Shown: positions 56,701 to 63,590, counted from the first letter of the stretch. The stretch is DNA of 64,000 nt from Bicyclus anynana (GCF_947172395.1 NC_069083.1:2264501-2328500); one strand, 5' to 3'. The notes: a model not told the origin generated them from the sequence alone. Program-made: numbers and translations.

Positions 56701-58986
56701 TTGATGGGACTGATATACGTCAGTATCGCGTCGCTGACCGCAAGCTGTATCGACAGCACGCCGCTGCGTAGGTGAGGATTGTACAATTCACTCTCAGACC
56801 GCGTATCGAACTTTGCGCGCTCTGTACTGCGTATTGTAAACATCCACATGTTGTTGTCCTAAAAAAAATAATTATTTCTACTACATATCGGTTCCTAGGT
56901 GGTCTCGTTAATACTTCGAAGTTATGGGAGATGGGGCTAAGGAAAATAAATAAGGAAAAACGTGCTCCAGGAAGACAGCGAAGAAAGTTGATAGATGATG
57001 TTAAAGAGTGGACCAAGTTAATATACACACAGCTTAAAAATATTGCAAAAGACCGGAAGAGTTTTCTACATATGACCGCCAAATTTCATCTGGGATAAGG
57101 CACCTAATGATGATATGGGGATGATGACATGGGTGCATGGGAGATACTCCCGAGCACCCTGCACCTATAGGAAAATACTCATTATTATCAACCGATGGAC
57201 GTCCACAGCTGGACATAGGCCTCTTGAATGGGCTTCCAAGCACAACGGTCTCGAGTATCCAGCGGCTGGCTGCAACCCGCTTGATATCCTGGTCCATAAA
57301 CGACAGTGTGGGGATCGACCAACAATATAAAACGCTTTCCGTTACGGGGTCGCCGTTCCAGCACCTTCGGTCCCCAACGTCCATCGGCTCTTCGAACTAT
57401 GTGGCCAGCCATTGCCTTCAGCTTCGTGACTTGCTGAGTTATGTCAGTGACTTTGGTTGATCGTTGGAAAATACTGAGGATACATGAAATTCCAAAATGG
57501 ATAGTTACTGTAGGTTTCCATATGACCCAAATCACCGGGTTGTCGATGGGCGTTCCTTGCGAGTGGTTGTATAACATCATATTCAGGTCGTCCTCTGTGG
57601 GCGCGCTCATAAAACCTATAAATAATGTTCTAGTGGTAAGTCTTTGCTTTTACTTGTATAACAATAAAAACAATCTTGTATAATACTAGCGGACGCCCGC
57701 AACTCTGCTCACGTTCTGTTTATTTTTCTTACAGCCACCTTTTCTTTTTATTGACACTTGCTTGTGGCACATTGTAGTCAAAGAGTTGGGACGAATATTC
57801 GGTTGGTATTTAAGCGAAAAAGTCCTGAAAGTATACTAACCTAGACAGAACTGCTTGACTGGGGAATGGACAAAATTAACACCTATATTACCCCATAAAA
57901 TGTCTTTTGTATAGACTTCCAAACACAACGGTCTCGGGCCACCAGCATCCAGCAGCTTTGAAACCCGCTTAATGCTCCTCGGTCCACCTAGTGAGGGGTC
58001 GACCAACACTGCCCTTTCCGGGGCGGGGTCGCCACTCCAGTACCTTGGTACAACCAACCCAACGTCCATCGGCTCTTCGAACTAAGTGCCCTGCCCATTG
58101 CCACTTCAACTTAAAAAAATATCCTTCAGTCAAACGAAACTCGTATTACAAAAACCAATGTATTACCAGTTCCTAAGCTCTGTGAAGCGATATTCATAAC
58201 ACGTTGGTAAGGCTCAATGTTAGGCGCGTATCCTAGTATGCACTGCTTGTCCAAGGACTGCAAGATGTCGGTCGAGGTGAGCGGCGCCTGCGGCACGGCC
58301 TGCAGTGGAGTGAGGAACACCGGCGTCGCTATGAACACCGCCACGTGGAACAAGATGGCCGCGAATAGAGCCTCCACTAGAAGAAGTCGCCACCGCCGCC
58401 TGAAATAAAGCATGCGTGAGAACGTCTTTGAGGTGAAGCCTCAGTGGAAGCACAGAGATATTCCTTATTTTATAAAAAATATGAAAAGAAGAACTATCGT
58501 TACTTAAATATTATACCATTCGATATATATCCGTTTCGATAAGGCTCCTGTTCAGAATACAGTAAAACACCAGAAGGGGTGATCGCGCAAAGAAGTGAAG
58601 CCATTTAAACTACACTTCTAATGAATAAGTACACTACCAAGCGATTAATACCAAAAAATAGGGAAAATTTTACAGCGCAATGAACTCGCAATATTACGCG
58701 GGTGGGAAGTGCGGTAGGTGCGGGTTGATGTTAAAATTTTTGGACACAGTCCTCGCTGTATAATGACGGCTGAACGTACCATCTGGTGTATGATTATTAA
58801 TTTAAGGGCTCCTGCATTGTCAAGGCCCGATATGATACCTACTGTTACATGACCCTTTACATACAGGGTAAGATTACTTGAGTTTTCAAAAACTTACTGT
58901 CTCTGTAAATATGATTTCCATATGAGAGCGTTGGTTTGTCGCTGAAATTTACTACGGATCGGTTTCTTCTCAAACTCCGCTGTCAT
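35957..58986 (-). CDS. Full-length ABCA-family transporter-like protein with degenerate ATPase sites
   Basis: One minus-strand gene. Exons in gene order: 58986-58898, 58399-58167, 57615-57509, 56858-56688, 55430-55281, 54715-54499, 53381-53202, 52507-52347, 52072-51962, 51374-51251, 50482-50322, 49766-49593, 48702-48637, 48120-47985, 46589-46331, 44948-44833, 44563-44459, 43696-43611, 43517-43442, 42952-42848, 42138-41965, 41792-41679, 41220-41067, 40637-40515, 39842-about 39710, 38768-38598, 38496-38426, 37886-37739, 37648-37438, 36884-36683 and 36289-35957. Together they code for about 1,550 residues, against 1,650-1,700 for ABCA3-type proteins. Phases agree at every junction except 46331/44948 and 39710/38768, where an exon is probably missing. 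ABCA proteins move lipids across membranes using ATP. Domain order TMD1-NBD1-TMD2-NBD2 is clear, but most nucleotide-binding motifs are replaced. The frame is open throughout, so this does not look like a simple pseudogene. A non-catalytic role is inferred. Confidence 0.85.
37649..37738 (-). other. 90-bp frame-preserving mini-intron in the NBD2 of the ABCA-like gene
   Basis: The donor is CTCG|GTGAGT and the acceptor is GACCCAG|GTTTCC. Removing it aligns IDALGFHGQAD with the family's LGL...AD without gaps. The intron length is a multiple of three and is open in frame, so retention would add 30 residues rather than truncate the protein. Confidence 0.65.
38205..38395 (+). mobile_element. SINE family C, partial
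   Basis: Reads atatcacgtgtctcagacgg, aaacatcgtgagaaaacctg and ends gagtcgatatggattgac. Lies in an ABCA-like intron. Confidence 0.75.
39185..39492 (+). mobile_element. RTE-type LINE tail abutting the gap
   Basis: Coding order AMERYV..SLHDRIRNEEIRRRTKVTD is visible on the plus strand with frame breaks, then GRPPPVD and a stop. The copy runs into the N gap and may explain the assembly break. Confidence 0.8.
39493..39692. other. Assembly gap (200 N)
   Basis: A run of 200 N, a typical placeholder length, so the real size is unknown. It follows exon 25 of the ABCA-like gene in gene order and probably hides, or lies next to, the missing exon that would carry the last helix before NBD2. A retrotransposon tail abuts it on the left. 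Confidence 0.98.
39710..44948 (-). CDS. ABCA-like gene, second transmembrane domain and second extracellular domain (exons 16-25)
   Basis: Exon 16 carries the basic pre-membrane segment (VTWKRRRNHFGNM). Exons 16/17 give the first helix (FYFIVT then ILSALVAGVFMG). Exons 17-21 encode an extracellular loop that ends in YSPLHHDHGAAARALARAY, the place where the family has YN...HSLPTALN. Exons 22-25 encode the remaining helices, including SPARYWFTLFVYDVILYF (family PLTYWLSNFLWD), VYGVGCIPQAYLFSM (family GIPFMYLLSF) and LTLSPQFNMAY (family SPQFCLGRGL). Exon 25 runs to within about 17 bases of the assembly gap. Its donor is uncertain: GTGAAT at 39709 is the best candidate and the next in-frame codons include a stop. 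Confidence 0.8.
40265..40440 (-). mobile_element. SINE family C, partial, in an ABCA-like intron
   Basis: Inverted body from aactatattcggctaactg to aaaattctcatttgttctca cgatg. Confidence 0.75.
40443..40487. repeat. Hairpin with 18-bp arms
   Basis: attatactctgtgtccat pairs with atggacacagagtataat across a loop of about 8 bases, directly at the end of the preceding SINE. Confidence 0.9.
41290..41490 (+). mobile_element. SINE family C, partial
   Basis: Begins gaaggaaaaacatggtgagg and ends cgaatatgggttgataatga cgatgatgatg. Intronic. Confidence 0.8.
42206..42425 (+). mobile_element. LINE RNase H / C-terminal fragment
   Basis: The plus strand reads LGISDSPLCRACMEEEEEC, the DSPxCRxCxEEE zinc-knuckle-like end of R1/Jockey-type ORFs, and then breaks down. 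Lies in the ABCA-like intron between exons 20 and 21, in a region otherwise empty to 42840. Confidence 0.75.
42784..42831. repeat. Short hairpin
   Basis: aggttaggaatgagtaa and its inverse ttactcgttcctaacct flank a short centre. One mismatch. Confidence 0.85.
43731..44150 (-). mobile_element. LINE fragments, GC-rich part included
   Basis: 43731-43830 is the inverted end of the RTE-type tail. 43870-44150 is GC-rich, and its minus strand reads SAVGSLWDLSGVTGVFRRAQ followed by LMGPEGRSRVDGRNDSLRAS, a phrase I take to be retroelement coding sequence because it is open, GC-rich and flanked by element ends. Confidence 0.6.
44155..44450 (-). mobile_element. SINE family C copy
   Basis: Inverted copy from taacaatccatattcggagc to the head ccggaccgtattcgaacccg. 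Nearly full length, in the ABCA-like intron between exons 17 and 18. Confidence 0.8.
45326..45473 (+). promoter_or_regulatory. TATA/initiator promoter with candidate short first exon (possible LTR)
   Basis: TATAAATAAG at 45326-45335 is followed by TCAGTT at 45357-45362, correct core promoter spacing. Downstream an ATG at about 45448 opens MENMSGRE and runs into a GTGAGT donor. No further exon or gene could be assigned on this strand. The block sits in an intron of the ABCA-like gene, antisense. A solo LTR (the flank begins tgttacagg at about 45248) is as likely as an orphan host promoter. Confidence 0.35.
45900..46090 (+). mobile_element. SINE family A, 5' truncated
   Basis: Starts at gctggtggtaggattcagcc and keeps gtacggccaagcgatttagc and the cctcctcctgacaagttagc segment. 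Confidence 0.8.
46331..52072 (-). CDS. ABCA-like gene, first nucleotide-binding domain, ATPase motifs lost (exons 9-15)
   Basis: The first strands align (AISIRNVTK, then SDVTMDIYRGEFTML). The Walker A loop that should read GxNGAGKTT is YSEAMQQDT, with no glycines and no lysine. The Q-loop region GYCPQ is GYCHH, although the following LTVQEHL is a perfect family match. The ABC signature LSGGM is LGAYY. The Walker B LDEPT is IPSFT, so both the aspartate and the catalytic glutamate are gone. The H-loop TTH is QLC. The rest of the domain remains recognisable (EFADRVFIF for the family's LGDRIAIM, and later KYGIISINISVPDTEEV for the domain-ending YGISVTTLEEVF). No ATP hydrolysis is expected here. 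Exon 15 ends in phase 2 at a strong GTAAGA donor, whereas exon 16 needs phase 1. Confidence 0.82.
46619..46934. mobile_element. MITE with about 30-bp imperfect inverted ends
   Basis: The left end aaaggtactgaccaaagtta ctgggcgtaa is mirrored by ttacgccccgtaacgtcggt cagtaccgacctt. Inner blocks such as atgttacgttacg/gtgtaacatgctcg are also inverted. Lies in the ABCA-like intron between exons 14 and 15. Confidence 0.8.
46935..47405. mobile_element. SINE family C (inverted) followed by repeat E
   Basis: 46945-47200 is an inverted, worn family C SINE (ttattaacaactcatattcg ... ccggactgcattcgaatc). 47215-47405 is a repeat E copy (ctaatattatacagaagtaa ... ctcacgggaatgggtaatac). Confidence 0.7.
47527..47841 (-). 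mobile_element. SINE family A, full-length inverted copy
   Basis: From attctttacaagttagccct to the head gcgcataccactgcaccacg gaggcc. The B box appears as ccggggatcgaatccaggac. Confidence 0.9.
48436..48567. mobile_element. GC-rich MITE with about 31-bp inverted ends
   Basis: The left end gcgaccgcgaccgggtcgta cgacccattgct is mirrored by agcagtgggtcgtgcacccg gtcgcggtcgc. The outer left side continues with cgcgacc repeats. Lies between exons 13 and 14 of the ABCA-like gene. Confidence 0.8.
49232..49388. mobile_element. Compact palindromic MITE
   Basis: The left half tcgattctctttctacaaac gctaacgcttcgaaaatt with gtatgggaatgaca is mirrored almost base for base to gattgtagaaaaagaatcga. The unpaired centre is about 30 bases (gtcacgtgatcaacttgtcg). 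Shares its ends with 14130-15185 and a half copy at about 41867-41910. Confidence 0.9.
49800..50115 (+). mobile_element. RTE-type LINE tail
   Basis: Plus-strand words gtttctctgcgtgatcgaat c, gatccgcagacgaacaaaag and gaaagcgctgtgttggtcga follow the standard order with an internal deletion. In the ABCA-like intron between exons 11 and 12. A partial inverted repeat E follows at 50140-50280. Confidence 0.85.
50508..50690 (+). mobile_element. SINE family B copy
   Basis: gcctcaatagctccacggta ... tggttcgatccccgccccga ... ggtctattgtcgtacccacc. It starts 26 bases upstream (in gene order) of ABCA-like exon 11, close to the polypyrimidine region. Confidence 0.85.
51012..51170. mobile_element. MITE, TAGGCCTA-ended family
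   Basis: The left end aggcctagaatgcgtgccaa gatat is mirrored by cgtgtggcgcccatcctagg cct, and the inner arms gacaagagaaag/ctcttgtc also pair. This is the clearest of three copies. Confidence 0.75.
51725..51935 (+). mobile_element. SINE family C copy
   Basis: Begins at the tRNA-like head tgatagcccagagtatatga, B box gtgggttcgaatccgc, and ends ccgaatatgggttgataacg. An internal deletion removes the middle. Intron between exons 9 and 10. Confidence 0.8.
52347..55430 (-). CDS. ABCA-like gene, first transmembrane domain (exons 5-8)
   Basis: Exon 5 (55430-55281) carries SGILLCCTCALLPPVLE followed by LLVSETKFK, which matches the helix and the E-K-K/R coupling segment (family KEKEKRLKE). Exon 6 starts RALRIRGVDYSSMYLGWMVY, equivalent to the family's MMGL..S.YWLSWF, and then runs through two long hydrophobic spans. 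Exon 7 contributes helices including the IPPLGLMHGLNEFALL turn (family P..A...G). Exon 8 gives the last helix (TIVSWIFIIALYFGLLM) and the cytoplasmic lead into NBD1. All phases agree. Exon 5 is the distal member of a 142-bp tandem triplication. Confidence 0.83.
52540..52875. repeat. Repeat D copy with a short CCCTAC-type tract
   Basis: 52545-52715 shows the D body (acaaacatttataaatccat acaaactttcg). 52800-52865 has ctaccctacccctaccaacc and similar, a third pyrimidine-rich tract. Confidence 0.65.
53519..53831 (+). mobile_element. SINE family A copy
   Basis: Head ggcctccgtggcgcagtggt atgcgcggtgg, a short deletion before the B box, full body, ends agggctaacttgtaaaaag. Intron between exons 6 and 7. 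Confidence 0.9.
54110..54478. mobile_element. SINE family B followed by inverted repeat E
   Basis: 54110-54280: gccttaatagctcaactgta ... gtggttcgatcctcgcccgc (plus). 54283-54478: ctagctgacaccgcgcggtt ... ctttataatattagtacag (inverted repeat E). Immediately next to ABCA-like exon 6. Confidence 0.85.
54990..55430 (-). repeat. 142-bp tandem triplication covering exon 5 of the ABCA-like gene
   Basis: Three head-to-tail copies are present. The marker cttgaacttg occurs at 55281 and 55139, a spacing of 142. The copy at 55281-55430 has both the acceptor (CTTCGCAG) and the donor (GTATCG) in the right phase. The middle copy (about 55139-55280) keeps the coding sequence and a GTACCG donor, but its acceptor is replaced by the previous copy's donor. 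The third (about 54990-55138) keeps SGILLCCTC but diverges before the donor. The first two copies are nearly identical, so the event is recent or homogenised, or is an assembly effect. Confidence 0.8.
56103..56175 (+). tRNA. tRNA-Phe (anticodon GAA)
   Basis: A complete 73-base cloverleaf. Acceptor stem GCCGAAA pairs with TTTCGGC followed by A73. D-stem GCTC/GAGC, anticodon stem TTAGA/TCTAA with loop CTGAAGA (anticodon GAA at 56136-56138), variable loop AGGTC, and T-stem CCTGG/CCGGG with loop TTCAATC. The internal A and B boxes are intact and a T5 run follows at 56176-56180 as pol III terminator. It lies in the intron between exons 4 and 5 of the ABCA-like gene, on the opposite strand, and looks functional. 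Confidence 0.97.
56176..56180 (+). terminator. RNA polymerase III terminator of tRNA-Phe
   Basis: Five consecutive T immediately after the tRNA discriminator base. Confidence 0.85.
56365..56858 (-). repeat. Tandem triplication of exon 4 of the ABCA-like gene, two copies decayed
   Basis: The exon 4 segment that codes for HLRSGVL recurs twice downstream in gene order. Equivalent points fall at about 56758, 56588 and 56421, a spacing near 168. The copies share ttgatgggactga and tctataaaaggcatacta with the functional exon's intron border, so the unit includes intron. Both extra copies have in-frame stops shortly after RSGV, so they are exon relics. Confidence 0.72.
56688..58986 (-). CDS. ABCA-like gene, N-terminus, first membrane helix and first extracellular domain (exons 1-4)
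   Basis: Exon 1 begins MTAEFEKKPIRSKF and runs into a basic stretch ending with the codon split across the GTAAGT donor at 58898. Exon 2 supplies the first membrane helix (EALFAAILFHVAVFIATPVF), preceded by RRWRLLL, the place where ABCA proteins have the conserved W(K)N..LRRR stretch. Exon 2's remainder, exon 3 (PTEDDLNMMLY) and exon 4 (MFTIRS followed by HLRSGVLSIQLAVSDAI) match the first extracellular domain of the family, where a YTIR-type strand precedes a conserved helix. The domain is short (about 150 residues), as in ABCA3 rather than ABCA1. Exon 4 has decayed tandem copies downstream. Confidence 0.82.
56935..57100 (+). mobile_element. LINE ORF tail in an ABCA-like intron
   Basis: The plus strand reads EKRAPGRQRRKLIDDVKEW, TKLIYTQLKNIAKDRKSF and then HMTAKFHLG with a stop, the end of a second RTE-like ORF2. 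The open frame extends antisense through exon 4, but only this part is element-like. Confidence 0.75.
57180..57475 (-). mobile_element. RTE-type LINE tail
   Basis: Inverted copy beginning tcaaccgatggacgtccaca and ending tatgtcagtgactttggttg, cut at ABCA-like exon 3's intron border side. Frames are broken. Confidence 0.85.
57685..58110. mobile_element. Repeat D head and inverted RTE-type LINE tail
   Basis: 57688-57715: ctagcggacgcccgcaactc, a short D head. 57905-58110: inverted LINE tail (gacttccaaacacaacggtc ... ccattgccacttcaactt). Both lie between exons 2 and 3. Confidence 0.75.
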
Positions 58987-59677
58987 GGTATAACTTAAAA
59001 GAACTCTATATTCTTAATTTATTATGTAATGTTGTTATTTCGAAAGATACCGATTAGTGAAGGTTTATTTAACTTTATTTATAATGAATTTAGAAGATAC
59101 ACAATAAATACCCGCTATTATAATACATATTGACATATTATTATGTCAAAACTATGTCGGGTACTTTTTAAGTATATTTTAATTTTTAATTATAATAAAA
59201 TATCTAGTTAATCCTCCTTATAAATTAATTGTTTATTCTGTTGGAGAAAATGTGTTCAGCTATACAAAATGGTTTACTTCTTTAGAACGGGTGTCCAGGG
59301 CTGCTCTGGTGAGATCTTGCCAGGTTTGGTTGGGCGGGGAGAATGACTTGAGCGAAAAACTTAACGTATGGATGTATGTATATGTGGCTATTTAAAAATT
59401 AGAAATGTATTTACAGTAAATTAAGTCATCGTTTACCTATGGTGTTTATTCGCTATAAGTATAACCAAACCTAAACTACCAATCGATATGGTGGTTTGAC
59501 AAAATGGTGTTAAAACTCCTATCGAATCGGTATACCTACCCGGTTAAGTGGAAAATTTTAAATTCAGTTCTAAAATAGTGCGCTTAGAATAGTAACTTCG
59601 AAATTATTAACGTCTGTTCAAACAATAATGTATACTTTACTAATAATCACTGTGCCAACTAAGTGCTTCTTTGGTGA
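58987..59677. other. Intergenic region between divergent ABCA-like and glycine-rich genes
   Basis: About 0.7 kb, AT-rich, with no recognisable repeat copy. It must hold the promoter of the ABCA-like gene (minus strand), but I see no clear TATA box close to 58986. Confidence 0.35.
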
Positions 59678-59710
59678 TATAAAATGAAACCAATAAGTAT
59701 CAGATTCAGT
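59678..59710 (+). promoter_or_regulatory. TATA box and initiator of the glycine-rich protein gene
   Basis: TATAAAA at 59678-59684 and the arthropod initiator TCAGT at 59706-59710 are about 30 bases apart, the standard spacing. The start codon follows 26 bases later, giving a very short 5' UTR, typical of strongly expressed secreted-protein genes in moths. Confidence 0.65.
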
Positions 59711-59735
59711 GTAATAGAGTATATTGAAGGAAACA

Positions 59736-61221
59736 ATGGTCCGTCTAAGTTTGTTCATCACTTTAGTTGTTATAGGCGTTGCTCATGCAGGTTTGTGAAA
59801 TTTATTTGATCAAATTTATACAATCTATTAAAGAACGTATTCAAAACTAGCACTACCCCGTGTAGTTCCCATTCCAATGGAAATATCAAGATAAAACATT
59901 GTCTCTCTGATATTGAAGCAGAATCATTGGTGAAATAATTTTTCAATTAGGTCGAGTAGTTTCAAAGTCTATGTAAACAAACAATCAAAGGATCAAAATT
60001 ATGATAATGATAACGGGGGGGTATTAGGGAAGATAACTTTCCGATGTGATTATTAGAAGACAACCCTGATTGATTTTATTTTAAGTACCTAATATAACCA
60101 ATTTAATAACTTCTTCAATTATTATATTTAATAAATTATTTGTGGTATTGTTAATAAGAGGTTTTAAAAATTTTACTATTACATTTTAAAGCAGTATTTT
60201 AACATTATTTTTTTTACCTAGTTATTTCCATAAGAAATTATTCAGACATAATATTACATGCCAAAAGACCTTCTTAAAGTTATTCTCATATCCTTTGGGA
60301 ACAATTTTTTTTCGGGATGAAAAAGCATGGTATTTACTAAGTAGTACAATTTTAAAGTAACCAGTTGAACAGTGTAGCTGGTCGAAGCACATCAACAATA
60401 AAACTAATGTACATTTTCATTTATACCTACGGAATCGGAAATAGGGAATACGGGAGTAAAAAATAGTCAATGTTACTCTCTGATAAAGTAACTTTCTATT
60501 GGCGAAGGAATTTCTCAAATTGGTTCTAGAGTTTTTGAGTTTATTATACGTTTCATACAAAAGTACAAATCTTTCATCATTATACTCGTATAAAAGCATA
60601 CGTATAGGTATATTTAGCTGAGATTGTATGCTTAGAAAGTAATTTTAAAAGTATAAAAACTGTTAATTTGAGAATAATAATATTTGAGTATAATTTGCAA
60701 AGACATGACATTCCACATCATGGTGGTTGCAAAAACAATTTTCAACAACAAAGAAATAAAGATGGGTTTAAAAAAAAATATTTAATCGGGTGTCTTTTTT
60801 TGTTTTAGCGCTAAGACTTCAACGATCACCACATTTTTCTGGTGCATCAGCGAGTGCCGCTGCAGGAGGATCTGGCAGGCCCGGCTTTAGTGGGCCTGGA
60901 CGATTTGAGCAGCCTAGAGAATTCGGTTCTGGAGGTTTTGGCGGGCCTAGCTCATATGGTCACGGTGGTTTTGGCGGGCATAGCTCATCTGTGCATGGTG
61001 GATTTGGCGGGCCTAGGTCATCTGTGCATGGTGGATTTGGCGGACCTAGCACATCCAGTCACGGTGGTTTCGGCGGGCCTGGCGGATTTGGACAACCAGG
61101 CTTCGGAGGCGGCAATCCACGACAGGGTGCTTCCATCAACATTGCGAAAAGTGTCAGTATCAATTCAGGTAGTGGCGGTGGTAAAGCTAAGGCCAGTTCT
61201 GGCTCATTTGGTAGAAATTAA
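59736..61221 (+). CDS. Secreted glycine-rich repeat protein (structural or defence type)
   Basis: Exon 1 (59736-59790) encodes a clean signal peptide, MVRLSLFITLVVIGVAHA. Exon 2 (60809-61221) joins in phase 1 after a TTTTAG acceptor and ends with TAA, for 155 residues in all. After cleavage come an Arg/Ala segment and then a run of about five to six HGGFGGP-type modules (about 12 residues each, joined by SS-V or STSS linkers), FGQPGFGGG, and a polar tail with SINIAKSVSIN and GSGGGKAKASSGSFGRN. AATAAA signals follow at about 61310 and 61330. Splitting after the signal peptide is common in lepidopteran cuticle, silk-gland and antimicrobial genes. I do not recognise a named family. Intron 1 (59791-60808) shows only AT-rich sequence with an eroded repeat near 59850-59990. 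Confidence 0.78.
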
Positions 61222-61907
61222 TTTATGTAAACTACCTGCATGTAATAAATTACCGTCTGATACATTTGGCGAGTGACATGGACCTGGATTATCTTTTGAA
61301 GTTTATTTAAATAAATTTGTTATTGATATAATAAATTGTTAAACATGTGTTTTGTTTTTTTATTTATTCTGTCATTCTGTATGTCGATTGTTTTTGCGAT
61401 TTGTTCAGTCTATACTACATTTTTAATTTTAATTAAAAGTTAGCTTCCTTCCTCTACTTTACATTGTATGTAACATGATATACATAGGTAGATATATAAT
61501 ATAGCTAAACAATAACAATAATATTTGTTGTTGTTGTTGCATTTCTTACTCGTACTTAGTATATACGTACCCTGTATCTTGGCATTGTGTTGAGTACTAG
61601 TCAGTTAACTTTTACAGGTAATCAGTTCTCTCATTATATAGGCTGATAATGATAATGACGACAAGAATACATTTCTAAAGTACATATATTATTATAATTT
61701 ATAAAATAATACAATATTTTAAAAGTATATTTTTATAATTTACTAATTACTATACACCATTTATTTTCCTATACCAATGTTTTCTGTGCCTATACTAAAC
61801 ATGCATTGATGAAATCGCTATTAAATTGAAAGATCTACTTTTTTCCCCCTTCTGTTAAACCTGTAGATAGTATAAATAAACTAATTACTGAAAAAAATAT
61901 TCGTCAT

Positions 61908-62208
61908 CAACCCATATTCGGCTCACTGCTGAGCTCGAGTCTCCTCTCAGAATGAGAGGGGTTAGGCCAATAGTCCACCACGCTAGCCCAATGCGGATTG
62001 GCAGACTTCACACACGCAGAGAATTAAGATAATTCTCTGGTATGCAGGTTTCCTCACGATGTTTTCCTTCACCGATTGAGACACGTGATATTTAATTTCT
62101 TAAAATGCACACAACTGAAAAGTTGGAGGTGCATGCCCCGGACCGGATTCGAACCCACACCCTCGGGAATCGGAGGCAGAGGTCATATCCGCTGGGCTAT
62201 CACAGCTT
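61908..62208 (-). mobile_element. SINE family C, full-length copy
   Basis: From atcaacccatattcggctca through cctcacgatgttttccttca to the tRNA-like head (gattcgaacccacaccctcg; tccgctgggctatcacagct). The most complete copy in the window. Confidence 0.9.
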
Positions 62209-62547
62209 TAAAAGATATTTATTAAAAGTAATAACGTTTAGAATATGCATAGAAAATGTTCCAGCCAGTCTTATCATACTTTGAAATGCGGAGCGAGCAG
62301 TTTCCCACGCGAGAACTAGATGGCGCTGTTAAATATCGCGTCATTCTTAGTTCGCGCTACGACATGTTTATCCCGAAAATATAAATACTGAGAAAGGACT
62401 TTTCTCTTTACAGACAAACAGACAAAATTTGTTTTACTAGCGACGCCCGCGGTTTTGTTACCGCGTATTTTTGAAAGTCTCAAAGGTCTAATGAACTGAC
62501 TGAGGCTTAAGAAAATTTCAATATCAACATTATAGATTAAAGAGAAT

Positions 62548-63590
62548 ATTAGAGGTGAGTCGTACTCGCTAAAACGCGTACTGAGTGTTACGAGTACGAG
62601 TACGCCGAGAGACGCGCTCCAAAGACTAGCTCCACGAGTATTTAGAAGTACGAGCCATTAGGACCTATAGAATAGATACGTACTCCTAAATACTCAGTGG
62701 CCAGCGATTTTACGTCTTATTATCTGATACTAAGCGTACATTAATTTCAAACGAGTTTTACGTAGTCATTTGGACTAGTGGTATGTACGCAAGGTACCAA
62801 AAAAATTGAATCCTGAGTTCGATCCCGGGTAACAGAAAATCATTTTTGTCTTTTTATTTTGTTTTTTTCAATTGTTTTCTTCAACTATTTTTGGTTTTTG
62901 TAATCCACAAAAAAAAGAAAAAAAATTGCAAACAAAAATATTTCAGTCATTAATTTCAAAATTTCAATTTAATTTTATTATTTAGTTATTTCTTTTAATA
63001 TTACCTCATGATACTGTCGGGTTACATTAACTTGTTACTTTAGCGGATAAATAATCATACTAAAACAAATAAACATTATGTTTTTAAAATAAGGATTAAA
63101 ATCAGGGACTCCAAATATTGGAGTATTAAGAGTATTAAGTGTATACTGCGTTAAAAAATCGGTCTTATGTTTGATAAAGTAAAGACAATTTTTCATCGGC
63201 AATGGGACGTCACTCACACATTCTTAAACGAACGCGTCCGGGAACGCGTCTCGCGATGTTTTGTCTGTTGGAGTATGAAGTGTTTATTGCGTTGAAAAAC
63301 CGGTCTTATGTCTAGACAACAAAGTCTATTTTCTTTCGGCATTGATAGAAGTCTCTCACTCACACATTACTAATCGAACGCGTCTCTGAACACGTCCCGT
63401 ATTGGTTGGACCGTTAGAGTATTTGCGAGTATTGGACTCGCACTCTGTTGACGTCTTGCGCTCCTCGGTACTCGGTACTTCTAAATACGCTTAATACGTG
63501 TATAAGTCCCTGCTCCGTACTCGTACGCCATACGTCTTCCAACAAACCTAGTGTTAAGACCTGCTCCAGTATATACGCCTCACCTCTAGA
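62548..63590. mobile_element. About 1-kb non-autonomous DNA element with inverted ends and internal tandem repeat
   Basis: The left end tagaggtgagtcgtactcgc and the right end, inverted, tagaggtgaggcgtatatac match, and further inverted similarity includes gtatttagaagtacgag/ctcggtacttctaaatac. The interior holds two units of about 141 bp (ggtcttatgt at 63161 and 63302; cactcacacatt..taa.cgaacgcgtc). A tRNA B-box-like ggttcgatcccgggtaac-type segment (gagttcgatcccgggtaaca) lies at about 62816. No transposase. Confidence 0.72.

Noticed and set aside
60842..61276. Alternative 144-codon frame over the glycine-rich exon
   Set aside because: Out of frame with the signal-peptide exon. The glycine-rich frame joins it in phase.
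3861..62208. B-box-like sequences (ggttcgaatcc, ggttcgatccc) as tRNA genes
   Set aside because: Except at 56103-56175 they lack a foldable cloverleaf and are repeated with SINE bodies attached.
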